Of a stretch of DNA of 64,000 nucleotides, positions 35,630-43,826 are shown in pieces (the first letter of the stretch is position 1; the number at the start of each line of letters is the position of its first letter). Origin of the DNA: Perlucidibaca wandonensis (GTDB lineage Bacteria > Pseudomonadota > Gammaproteobacteria > Pseudomonadales > Moraxellaceae). Where the stretch lies: the NCBI RefSeq assembly GCF_042677145.1, contig NZ_JBHTIT010000001.1, positions 310,001-374,000 on the forward strand, in the 5' to 3' direction. Below the pieces are notes generated by a model, which saw nothing but the letters and a program-made list of their open reading frames with translations, was not told the DNA's origin and made no database searches. The position numbers and the translations under genes were made by a program.

Positions 35630-37225
35630 TTATGAAACAGGACCCAGTGGCCAGCCGAGGCTGAGCCATAGTCCGAGAAATCCACCCCACAGCACGAGTA
35701 AAATCAGTGAGTAGGGCAGCATGAGAGCGACCAAGGTGCCAACGCCGGCGGCAGGCTGATAGCGCTGCGCGAAGGCGACGACCATGGCGAAGTAGGGCAT
35801 CAATGGCGTGATGATATTGCCGACGCTATCGCCCACGCGGTAAGCCGCGAGCGTGGATTCGGCGGGGATGCCGGCGAGCAGCAGCATGGGCACAAAGACA
35901 GGTGCCATTAGGGCCCACTTTGCTGAGGCGGAACCAATGAATAGGTTGATGGTGAAGGTGGCTAAGACAAACAGTAGCAAAAGCGCAGTGGGTGCTAGGG
36001 CGGCTTGTTGCAGTGTGGCCGCGCCTTCAATGGCGAGTAGCTGGCCGAGCTGGCTCCAGTTAAACCAAGCGACAAATTGTGCGGCAAAAAACATCAGCAC
36101 GAGATAGCTGGCGAGACTTTTAAAGGTGTCTTCCATGGCGGCGACAGAGTCGCTGGCGCGCGACCATCGGCCGCTAAAACGTGCGTAGAGGATGCCGGCG
36201 ACACCGGCGGTAAAGGCAATGACGACGACGATGCCTTGTACTAGCGGTGAGCGTGAAATGCTGCCATCGGGGCCGCGTAAAGCGCCATCGGCGGGCCACA
36301 CGGCACATACGCAGGCGGCAATGATGAGCAGCGTCCAGAGCAGGGCGGCGAGGCTGCCGGCGCGATGCAAGGTGCTGTCGTCATGTTCATCGGCGGTGTG
36401 TGTTTGCAGCTGGGCGGCGGCGCTTGAAAGCTCGGCGGCGGTTTTATCTGACTCGGCAATATCTAGCGCCATGCCCGGTGCATGCTTCACCGCGTCATGC
36501 GCCATCATCGCTTCTGCCGCTTGCAGTCGCGGCTGAACAATCCAGGCATTAATCGCGGTAATCACCAGCGTCACCAACAGCGTTGAGGCGGCAATAAAAT
36601 AGTAGTTGGCGGTAATCGCCACGGTGGCATCGGGCGAGACGGTGCGTGCGGCCTCCGTGGTGATGCCGGCCAAAATGGCATCCACTGGGCCGATCGCGAT
36701 ATTGGCGGAAAAGCCCGCTGAAACACCGGCAAACGCGCAGGCAATACCGGCTAATGGCGGCAAGCCAGCGCGCGCAAACAGCAGGCCGGCGAGCGGAATG
36801 ATCACGACATAGCCGGCATCGACAGCAAGGCTAGACAAGACGCCGGCGAGGGCCACGATAAAGGCCAAGCCGCGGCCGCCACTGAGGCGCACCAGACCTG
36901 AGAGCATGCCGCCGAGCAGTCCCGAGCGCTCGGCTAGGCCAAGGCCCAGCATGGCGATCATAACGCTGCCGACGGGCGCGAATTGAGTGAAGTTAGTAAC
37001 GCTGCTGGCTAGCACATAACGCAGACCATCGAGCGATATTAAGTTGGCGGCGGTGACCACGCGGCTGCCATCGGGCCAAGGTGCTTGCCAGCCTAAACCG
37101 CTGGCAATAGCAGAGAGCACGGCGACGCCAAAACACAGCCAAACAAATAGCCAGGTTGGGTGCGGTAGTCGGTTGCCGAGGCGCTCAAAACGGTCGAGTG
37201 TGCGATTTAAAAATGATGAGGGCAT
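35630..37225 (-). CDS. AbgT-family transporter
   Basis: This 531-aa membrane protein belongs to the AbgT family (p-aminobenzoyl-glutamate import; some members export sulfonamides). Signature stretches are FTQFAPVGSVMIAMLGLGLA near residue 80, the hairpin-region FAGVSAGFSANIAIGPVDAI near 165 and NLFIGSASAKWALMAPVFVP near 425. There is an insertion of polar residues around 240-280. The start codon directly abuts a strong hairpin (37227-37257) and lacks a normal ribosome-binding site, so translation may be controlled by structure. Confidence 0.88.
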   Translation of the reverse strand: MPSSFLNRTLDRFERLGNRLPHPTWLFVWLCFGVAVLSAIASGLGWQAPWPDGSRVVTAANLISLDGLRYVLASSVTNFTQFAPVGSVMIAMLGLGLAERSGLLGGMLSGLVRLSGGRGLAFIVALAGVLSSLAVDAGYVVIIPLAGLLFARAGLPPLAGIACAFAGVSAGFSANIAIGPVDAILAGITTEAARTVSPDATVAITANYYFIAASTLLVTLVITAINAWIVQPRLQAAEAMMAHDAVKHAPGMALDIAESDKTAAELSSAAAQLQTHTADEHDDSTLHRAGSLAALLWTLLIIAACVCAVWPADGALRGPDGSISRSPLVQGIVVVIAFTAGVAGILYARFSGRWSRASDSVAAMEDTFKSLASYLVLMFFAAQFVAWFNWSQLGQLLAIEGAATLQQAALAPTALLLLFVLATFTINLFIGSASAKWALMAPVFVPMLLLAGIPAESTLAAYRVGDSVGNIITPLMPYFAMVVAFAQRYQPAAGVGTLVALMLPYSLILLVLWGGFLGLWLSLGWPLGPVS

Positions 37226-37226
37226 G

Positions 37227-37257
37227 GGTCGGGGCTGTATTTTTGTTAGCCCCGACC
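37227..37257 (-). promoter_or_regulatory. Hairpin abutting the abgT-type start codon
   Basis: In the minus-strand message a perfect 10-bp stem (GGTCGGGGCT/AGCCCCGACC) with an 11-base A-rich loop ends one base before the ATG. The only purine-rich candidate for ribosome binding (TAAGG) is at the 5' foot of the stem and partly inside it. Either the hairpin brings that site close to the ATG or it blocks initiation. Seen directly; the regulatory role is inferred. Confidence 0.5.
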
Positions 37258-37342
37258 TTACCCAAATGCGGCTAGCGTCGCAAACCGAGTGCGGCTTTTT
37301 ATGCTTAGTCAGTGCAATCTTGGCATTGGCTAAGCTTGAGTT

Positions 37343-39421
37343 TTAAGCCTTTGTCGCCGCCTGAATCGCCGTTAGCGCGATGGTAAAGACAATGTCATCG
37401 ACCAATGCGCCGCGTGACAAATCATTCACCGGTTTATTTAAGCCCTGCAGCATGGGGCCAACACTGACGCAGTTGGCGCTACGCTGCACGGCTTTATAGG
37501 TGGTGTTGCCGGTGTTTAAGTCAGGGAAAACAAACACGGTGGCATGGCCGGCAACTGCGCTATTCGGGGCTTTTTGCTTGCCGACACTAGCGATGGCGGC
37601 TGCGTCGTATTGCAGCGGGCCATCGAGCGCGAGATCGGGACGCGCGAGCTTGGCTAAGCGCGTGGCTTCGCGGACTTTTTCGACTTCATCGCCAGTGCCT
37701 GAGTCGCCCGTGGAGTAGCTTATTAACGCCACGCGGGCGGGGATGCCAAAGGCTTCCGCCGAGGCCGCACTTTGCAGCGCAATATCAGCTAGCTCTTGCG
37801 CATTAGGGTCTGGGTTCACCGCGCAGTCGCCATAGACCAAGACTTGCTGCGGCAGCAACATGAAAAATACCGATGACACGAGCTTATAGCCGGGTGCAGT
37901 TTTAATCAGCTGCAGCGCTGGGCGAATGGTGTTGGCAGTGGTGTGTACTGCGCCAGAAACTAGGCCATCGACTTCGTTTTCGGCGAGCATCATGGTGCCG
38001 AGGACAACGGTGTCTTCGAGTTGTGCTAGTGCCATCGGGGCATTTAGGCCTTTATGCGCACGCAGCTTTACCATGGCTTGAACATAGTTTTCGCGCACGT
38101 TATCGGGGTCGATAATGGTTAGTTCAGCTGGCAAGGTGATGCCGTTGCTGCGGGCTACCTCATGCACTTCGCTAGGTTTGGCTAGTAACACACAATCAGC
38201 AATGCCTCGAGCTTGGCATATGGCAGCGGCCTGCACGGTGCGCGGCTCAGCGCCTTCGGGCAAAACAATGCGCTTTTTAGCGGCTTTGGCGCGACTAACT
38301 AATTGATAACGAAATGCCGCCGGCGTCATGCGTACAATCGGGGCTTGCCCGCAGCGTGATTGCAGCCAATCTTGATCCAAATGGCCGGCCATAAATTCGG
38401 TGATGGCCTCGGCACGCTCGGCGTCGTCGAGTGGGATTTCCGGGTTTATCTTTGCTAAGGCGCGCGCGGTATCGTAGGAGCCGGAGGCCACGGTAAATAC
38501 TGGCAAGCCGGCATCGATGGCTGGGCGGCAGAGTGTGAATACGCGTTCATCGGGCTGAAAATCGGTGCAGAGCAAGAGGCCGGCGAGCGGTACGCCATTC
38601 ATTGCTGCCAAGCAGCTAGCCACGATGATGTCATCTCGATCGCCGGGAGTGACGATGAGCACGCCGGGCTGCAGCAGCTGCACGGTATTGGGCATGGCGC
38701 GTGCGCAGAGCACGGTTTTTTTCACGCGACGGCGAGCGGCATCGCCAACGGAAATGGGGCTGGCCTGCATCAGCGCCATGACATCGGCCACGCGCGGTGT
38801 ATTTAATGACTCATCCCAAGGAATGCAGCCGATGAGATGGAAGTCATCGCGAGCGAATAATGGCGAGGATGCACGTAAGGCTTTGGCATACTCTGCACTG
38901 GGTAGTTTGTTGACTACGGCACCAATAATGCAGGCTTGGTCAGGGCCGCCAAATTGCTGAACATTGAGCGCAATACGGTCGGCAAAGGCTTCAGCATTTT
39001 CTTCATGCGGCGCGCTAACAATAATGGCTTCCGCGTTGAGGCTATTGGCAAGCGCAACATTTACTTGCGTGGCATAGCTCGACTGCTGCGTGGGCACCAT
39101 GCCTTCAATAATGACCACATCGTGGCCTTCAGCCGCGACATGAAAGCGCGTTAATAAGGCTTCGAGCAGGTCGTCGAGATTGTGCTCTGCGATGTAGCGC
39201 TCGGTATCACTCAGAGCTAGAGGTTCTGGCGAGTCGATATTGTGCGTGAGCTTCACCAAACCAGTGGAGCGCTCAGGGCCAACATCGTTGTAGTGGTGCT
39301 GTGCGACGGCCTTGAAAAAGCCAACGCTGAGACCGGCGCGAGAAAGCGCACGCACCATGCCTAAGCTAGTGGACGTGAGGCCAACGCGGGTGCTGGTCGG
39401 AGCTAATAAAAACGCGTGCAT
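37343..39421 (-). CDS. pta: Phosphate acetyltransferase (long form)
   Basis: This 692-aa Pta interconverts acetyl-CoA and acetyl phosphate. It has the long enteric-type layout: an N-terminal P-loop/BioD-like domain (residues 1-200), a DRTGG-type middle domain, and the C-terminal PTA_PTB catalytic domain from about 370 (KRIVLPEGAEPRTVQAAAIC, then GNTTYKAVQRS near the end). It lies 15 bp after ackA on the same strand, forming the usual acetate operon. Confidence 0.95.
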   Translation of the reverse strand: MHAFLLAPTSTRVGLTSTSLGMVRALSRAGLSVGFFKAVAQHHYNDVGPERSTGLVKLTHNIDSPEPLALSDTERYIAEHNLDDLLEALLTRFHVAAEGHDVVIIEGMVPTQQSSYATQVNVALANSLNAEAIIVSAPHEENAEAFADRIALNVQQFGGPDQACIIGAVVNKLPSAEYAKALRASSPLFARDDFHLIGCIPWDESLNTPRVADVMALMQASPISVGDAARRRVKKTVLCARAMPNTVQLLQPGVLIVTPGDRDDIIVASCLAAMNGVPLAGLLLCTDFQPDERVFTLCRPAIDAGLPVFTVASGSYDTARALAKINPEIPLDDAERAEAITEFMAGHLDQDWLQSRCGQAPIVRMTPAAFRYQLVSRAKAAKKRIVLPEGAEPRTVQAAAICQARGIADCVLLAKPSEVHEVARSNGITLPAELTIIDPDNVRENYVQAMVKLRAHKGLNAPMALAQLEDTVVLGTMMLAENEVDGLVSGAVHTTANTIRPALQLIKTAPGYKLVSSVFFMLLPQQVLVYGDCAVNPDPNAQELADIALQSAASAEAFGIPARVALISYSTGDSGTGDEVEKVREATRLAKLARPDLALDGPLQYDAAAIASVGKQKAPNSAVAGHATVFVFPDLNTGNTTYKAVQRSANCVSVGPMLQGLNKPVNDLSRGALVDDIVFTIALTAIQAATKA

Positions 39422-39436
39422 GGCGGTCCTTTTGAT

Positions 39437-40657
39437 TTAGTGGATAGCGGCCAAGACGGCGAGGGTTTCGAGCACAATTTGTCGCTCTTCATTAGTGGGG
39501 ATAACCCAGATGGCCGTGCTCGTGCTAGAGCTTATGCGGCCTGATTTTCCGCCAACAGTTTGCTGGTTAAGCTCGTCATCTAGCGTGGCGCCAAGCCAGC
39601 TTAAGTGCGCCATGGTTTCGCGGCGAATATCTGGCGCGTGTTCACCGATGCCGCCGGTGAAAATCAGGCCATCGAGCGCGGGTAAGGCGCAGCGCATGGC
39701 GGCCAACGATTTCGCCAAACGATAGCAAAATACGGCGATGGCTAAGCGCGCGCCATCGTGGCCATTGGCTCGTGCTTCTAGCAAGGTGCGCATATCGTTG
39801 GACAGGCCAGACAAGCCCAGCAAGCCACTTTCGCGGTTGAGCATGGTGTCGATACGCTCCAAGCTCCAGCCCAAACTACGCTGCAAATGGCCATGCAAAT
39901 TGGGGTCAACATCGCCGCTGCGCGTGCCCATGACGGTGCCTTCTAGCGGCGTAAGTCCCATGCTGGTGTCGACGCTTTCGCCATTGTGCACAGCGCAGGT
40001 GGAGACACCATTGCCTAAGTGCGCAACCAACCAGCTACTGTTTTGATAGCTCAGGCCAGCGGCTTCGGCAGCGCGCTCACTCACGTAGCGATGGCTGGTG
40101 CCATGAAAGCCATAGCGGCGCACGCCATGGTCACGATACAGCGCATCTGGGATGGCATAGCGATAGGCCATTTCCGGCAGTGTTTGGTGAAATGCGGTGT
40201 CGCAGACGGCGACATGCGGCAATGTTGGCCAAGCCGCCATGGCAGCTGCAATGCCGGCAATATTGGCGGGGTTGTGCAGTGGCGCTAAGGCACTATTAGC
40301 CTCGAGTATGCCTAGGCATTCGGCATCGATAAGCGCGGCATTTTGCAAGTCTTCACCACCATGTACCACACGATGGCCGATGGCTTTCAGCATGGATTGA
40401 TAAGGTGCTAGGCAGGCCACAATGGCGGCAAAGCCTTGCTCATGTGAGGCTTGTGCCAAGATTTGTTCGGCTTGCTTATCCTCAGCAATGCGCCAATTAA
40501 GCGTGGCCTCGGCGCTGCCCAAACGCTCAATCTCACCACGCACAATGGGTTGTGGTGAGTCGCAAGAGATCAGGGCAAATTTAATCGAAGAACTGCCAGC
40601 ATTAATAACCAGCACTGCCGAGGTTTGAGCTTCGGCAGCTGAGAAAGGGATGGTCAT
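39437..40657 (-). CDS. ackA: Acetate kinase
   Basis: This 406-aa ASKHA-fold kinase makes ATP and acetate from acetyl phosphate. The signatures VLVINAGSSSIKFALI at the N-terminus and the second signature YGFHGTSHRYVSERAAE near residue 185 are complete. GLIFTGGIGEHAP is found near 335. It is the first gene of the ackA-pta pair and begins six bases before the end of sodC. Confidence 0.95.
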   Translation of the reverse strand: MTIPFSAAEAQTSAVLVINAGSSSIKFALISCDSPQPIVRGEIERLGSAEATLNWRIAEDKQAEQILAQASHEQGFAAIVACLAPYQSMLKAIGHRVVHGGEDLQNAALIDAECLGILEANSALAPLHNPANIAGIAAAMAAWPTLPHVAVCDTAFHQTLPEMAYRYAIPDALYRDHGVRRYGFHGTSHRYVSERAAEAAGLSYQNSSWLVAHLGNGVSTCAVHNGESVDTSMGLTPLEGTVMGTRSGDVDPNLHGHLQRSLGWSLERIDTMLNRESGLLGLSGLSNDMRTLLEARANGHDGARLAIAVFCYRLAKSLAAMRCALPALDGLIFTGGIGEHAPDIRRETMAHLSWLGATLDDELNQQTVGGKSGRISSSTSTAIWVIPTNEERQIVLETLAVLAAIH

Positions 40658-40663
40658 TTTTGA

Positions 40664-41209
40664 TTATTTCGCGGCTGCACCAACCACACCACAGGCCATG
40701 CGCGCGCCGCCACCACCAAGCGCTGTGGGATGGTCGTGATGATTATCTCCGCCGACATGCATCATCAAGGAATGGTCGCGCATGTCATTTAGCTTGAGTC
40801 GCGGCGCCAGCACAGGATTTGTCGAGCTGCCATCGGCGTCAACAAATAGCACGGGTAGGTCGCCTAAATGGCCATCACCCCAGGGCGAGCCGTGTTTGCC
40901 ACTGTTCTTTGGGTCGAAGTGACCGCCCGCTGCCAAACCCGGCACCATTTTGCTGTCTTTTTCAGCGGCCTCGCAGCTTGGGTTGGTGTGCATATGGAAG
41001 CCATGTTGGCCGGGCGTCAGGTTTTTTAAGTTTGGCGTGATGACCGTGCCGTAGCGGTTGTGGCTGAGCGTGATGCTTCCGACGCTATCGGCAATGCCGG
41101 CATCGGTCACTTGGTGCATTTCAACGACGATATCTGCAGGTTTGCCGGCGAAAGTGGCTGTTGAGGTGAGTATCAGCGCGCTGGCCATCAGGGTGCGAGT
41201 AAGCGTCAT
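40664..41209 (-). CDS. sodC: Periplasmic Cu/Zn superoxide dismutase
   Basis: This 181-aa SodC has a signal peptide ending in FAG or later. The copper site is HGFHMHT. The zinc/copper bridging part is AAGGHFDPKNSGKHG with GDLPVL following, and the second half contains SLMMHVGGDNH and GGGGARMACGVV. Two cysteines able to form the structural disulfide are present (PSCEA and MACGV). It removes superoxide in the periplasm. Confidence 0.94.
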   Translation of the reverse strand: MTLTRTLMASALILTSTATFAGKPADIVVEMHQVTDAGIADSVGSITLSHNRYGTVITPNLKNLTPGQHGFHMHTNPSCEAAEKDSKMVPGLAAGGHFDPKNSGKHGSPWGDGHLGDLPVLFVDADGSSTNPVLAPRLKLNDMRDHSLMMHVGGDNHHDHPTALGGGGARMACGVVGAAAK

Positions 41210-41291
41210 AAGTCTTCTCTCTTATAGTCGTTAGTGAGTATTGCTTTAGCTATTTTGGACTGGCTAAAGCTAAGCGTTAATGCCGATAGAC

Positions 41292-41840
41292 TCAAGCCTG
41301 CCGCAGAGCTAGCTGAAATACAGCCTGCCATTGCTGGGACTTTTGCGGCAATGACAGGGCGGCATGAGTCGGGCTGGTCGATGGCAATGTGTGGCAATGC
41401 AGGCGTTGCTGTTGCGCTGCTGAGAGTGTTGGCCACACCAAGCGATGAAACCATTTGCTGGCGGCTTGGCCATTAAGAGCTATATGCGATATGCGGCTAA
41501 ATTCGTCGAATAAGTGGCTAAAATCGTTTATCTGTAAGCTATCGTTGCGGATGCTTGCATCTAGGCTGCCTTTGCGTTGCGCCTTTGCAAGCACATCCCA
41601 AAGGCCGCAGTTGGCTTGCAAAAGTAGCGCGTAACGCTCATCGAAATCATCAGGAAGTGCGGCTAGGTCGTGCTCTGTGGCGAGATATTCTGCCGCGATA
41701 GGCCAAAAGCCATTGCGAGGGTGTGCGTAGTACGCGCTAGCGGCTAGCGATGCGACCCCCGGCATGCTGCCTAAAATCAGCAGCCGGGTATCGGCATTGA
41801 CGATAGGGGCAAAGCCTATGCAATGCGCGGCATCGGACAT
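41292..41840 (-). CDS. DNA-deoxyinosine glycosylase-like protein (uracil-DNA glycosylase superfamily)
   Basis: This 182-aa protein has the UDG fold. Motif A reads LILGSMPGVASLAASAYYAH, with the PRNGFWPI stretch found in hypoxanthine (deoxyinosine) DNA glycosylases. The late motif lies in the segment LHCHTLPSTSPTHAALS, with the SPTHA triplet area typical of the group. It should excise deaminated purines. It overlaps nothing and is 11 bp from the hydrolase gene next to it. Confidence 0.8.
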   Translation of the reverse strand: MSDAAHCIGFAPIVNADTRLLILGSMPGVASLAASAYYAHPRNGFWPIAAEYLATEHDLAALPDDFDERYALLLQANCGLWDVLAKAQRKGSLDASIRNDSLQINDFSHLFDEFSRISHIALNGQAASKWFHRLVWPTLSAAQQQRLHCHTLPSTSPTHAALSLPQKSQQWQAVFQLALRQA

Positions 41841-41851
41841 TCTCGCAGTGC

Positions 41852-42790
41852 TTAGTTCAGCTCGCCGGCTAAAAAGCGCTGATATAGCGCTGCGCTTTGC
41901 TTGGGGCGTTCGAGCTGCGGCATATGACCAATATCTTTATAAACATAGGCTTTGGAGCCGGCAATGCGCTGCCAAACACTGACCATGCTCACGTCTAGCA
42001 GCTGGTCTTGATCACCCCAGATGATCAGCGTTGGCGTGTGAATATTGCCCAATTCAGTGTCCATCACGCCGCCTAGCTGTTTAAAAATATACTCATGGCG
42101 CGGCACACGAGCGATAGCTTCTGCGGCCACAGCATCGAGGACAAAACCTGGCACAAAGGGCGGCTCAATCATGGTGATGTCGTAGAAGCGCTTCCAGCCA
42201 TCAACCGTGGTGGCGAAAAAGCCATTTTTACCGGCCGCAATTTGCTTGCGCAGCGTGCTTAAGGTTGGGCTGCTAACACCAGCAGCATTCATCAGCGCAA
42301 GGCTATGTGTTTGCTCAGGATGGCGCAGCGCAAATTGCGCCGAAATTTCGCCGCCCATGGAGTTGCCGATAAGGTCGACTTGCGGGTTTTTCGGCGCCAT
42401 GGCCTTGATCAAATCGCTAACGCGATCGGCCTGTGTGGCAGGGTCATAAGCCGCCGTGGGCAGAAAGCTGGATTGGCCAAAGCCGGGCAGGTCCATGGCA
42501 ATGATGCAGCGATCTTTAGGCAGCGATTTTGCCATGCGGAACCAATGTGCGGCGCGTGCTGTGAAGCCGTGAATCATCACGATGCACGGTGCTGGGCTGT
42601 CGATGTGACGGCTAAAGACAACGATGTCATGGTTATCGACGCGATAACTGCTGCGTTCGAGGCTTGCCATATGCTGCTCTAGGCCGAGCGCGGTTTCTTG
42701 TACCCAATCGCCGATGGCGGCTTGGGCGGGGTTAGCGAAGGCCATTAGGCCAAATAGTAGTGAGCTTAGGCGTAGCGATTTTAGAATCAT
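41852..42790 (-). CDS. Alpha/beta hydrolase, probable exported lipase/esterase
   Basis: This 312-aa protein begins with a signal peptide (LLFGLMAFANPAQAA). The alpha/beta hydrolase core shows the oxyanion loop CIVMIHGFTARAAHW, the nucleophile elbow DLIGNSMGGEISAQ, the acid in IIWGDQDQLLD and the base in KDIGHMPQLE, so the triad is complete. The substrate is unknown. Confidence 0.85.
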   Translation of the reverse strand: MILKSLRLSSLLFGLMAFANPAQAAIGDWVQETALGLEQHMASLERSSYRVDNHDIVVFSRHIDSPAPCIVMIHGFTARAAHWFRMAKSLPKDRCIIAMDLPGFGQSSFLPTAAYDPATQADRVSDLIKAMAPKNPQVDLIGNSMGGEISAQFALRHPEQTHSLALMNAAGVSSPTLSTLRKQIAAGKNGFFATTVDGWKRFYDITMIEPPFVPGFVLDAVAAEAIARVPRHEYIFKQLGGVMDTELGNIHTPTLIIWGDQDQLLDVSMVSVWQRIAGSKAYVYKDIGHMPQLERPKQSAALYQRFLAGELN

Positions 42791-42817
42791 GGCTGATTTC
42801 TCGTTGCTGATTTCTTG

Positions 42818-43594
42818 TTAGTGATGAGGCATGTCGTGATCCATGCCCGACATATCATGATCCATTGCTGGCATCTCGTGATCCACAGCTCCCGCCGCAT
42901 GACCACCGTGCTGATGGCTGCTGTGCATCTGCGTGCCGAGCAGTGTCCACAGACCGAAGAGAATAATCAACAGGCCAGCGGTTTTACGTGTGCCAGGTCG
43001 CTGCAATACGCGTTTGATTTGGCCGGCGGCAGTGCCAGTCAGCAGCAGTGTGGGCAGCGTGCCCAGACCAAAGGCCAACATCACTAGCGCTGACTGGCCC
43101 GGATCGGCACGGGTAATGGCCAATGTCATCGCGCTATAGACGAGGCCGCAGGGTAGTAGGCCCCAAATCATACCGGCAGCGATGGCGTGGCCAGGATGGC
43201 GCACTGGAAACATGCGTTGGCGTATTGGTGCTAAAGCTTTCCACAGCGGCCCGCCTAAACGTTCGATTTGCGCCAAGGCCAAAAACCAGCCGGCCATATA
43301 GGCGCCCATCAAAATCATAAAAACGCCAGCAATGATGCGGATGATTTGCTTGGCAGGGCCAAGGTTTTGCAGATCGGCGAGCAAATAGCCGGCAGTTAAA
43401 CCGAGCAAGGTGTAAGTCAGTAAGCGGCCGCTATTGAACACCAGTTGCCAGAGCAGAAGACGCCAGCCTTGGCGCTGATCGGCAGGTAGGGCAAAGGTGA
43501 AGGCGCCACTTAAGCCGCCACACATGCCGACGCAATGCGTGCCGCCGAGCAGACCCATGGTGGCCGCTGTAAACAGCCAAGCAAAGTCAGTCAT
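42818..43594 (-). CDS. SafE/TauE-family membrane protein with Met/His-rich tail, next to cco genes
   Basis: This 258-aa protein has six or so membrane segments with the motif GGTHCVGMCGGLSGAF near the start and GLLPCGLVYSAM in the middle, each placing Cys in a helix, like the DsbD/SafE group found beside ccoGHIS. Its C-terminus carries repeats of the type MDHDMSGMDHDMPHH, which look like a copper-binding tail. I start at the ATG at 43592-43594, overlapping the ccoS end by 8 bp. It probably helps copper delivery to or redox handling of the cbb3 oxidase; this is inferred. Confidence 0.78.
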   Translation of the reverse strand: MTDFAWLFTAATMGLLGGTHCVGMCGGLSGAFTFALPADQRQGWRLLLWQLVFNSGRLLTYTLLGLTAGYLLADLQNLGPAKQIIRIIAGVFMILMGAYMAGWFLALAQIERLGGPLWKALAPIRQRMFPVRHPGHAIAAGMIWGLLPCGLVYSAMTLAITRADPGQSALVMLAFGLGTLPTLLLTGTAAGQIKRVLQRPGTRKTAGLLIILFGLWTLLGTQMHSSHQHGGHAAGAVDHEMPAMDHDMSGMDHDMPHH

Positions 43595-43817
43595 TGCCAG
43601 TGTCCTTGGCTTTCGCAGCCTGAGCTGCACGCTCCGCATGGCGTTGCTCTTGCGCGGCTAAGTCGCGGCGGCGCTGACTTTGGTCATCCATCAAAATGCG
43701 ATGCGCTGGGCCTTCCATATCATCGAATTGCTCGCTTTTTATGGCCCAGAAAAACACATAAATACCGATGCTGATAAAGGCCAAACTCAGTGGCACCAAC
43801 AGATAAATAACTTCCAT
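43587..43817 (-). CDS. ccoS: Cbb3 oxidase maturation protein CcoS
   Basis: This 76-aa protein has one N-terminal membrane helix (VIYLLVPLSLAFISIGIYVFFW) followed by a short charged tail with FDDMEGPAHRIL, the CcoS signature. CcoS is needed for cofactor insertion into cbb3 oxidase. It follows ccoI by nine bases in the gene order ccoG-H-I-S. Confidence 0.9.
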   Translation of the reverse strand: MEVIYLLVPLSLAFISIGIYVFFWAIKSEQFDDMEGPAHRILMDDQSQRRRDLAAQEQRHAERAAQAAKAKDTGND

Positions 43818-43826
43818 AAAAACCCT

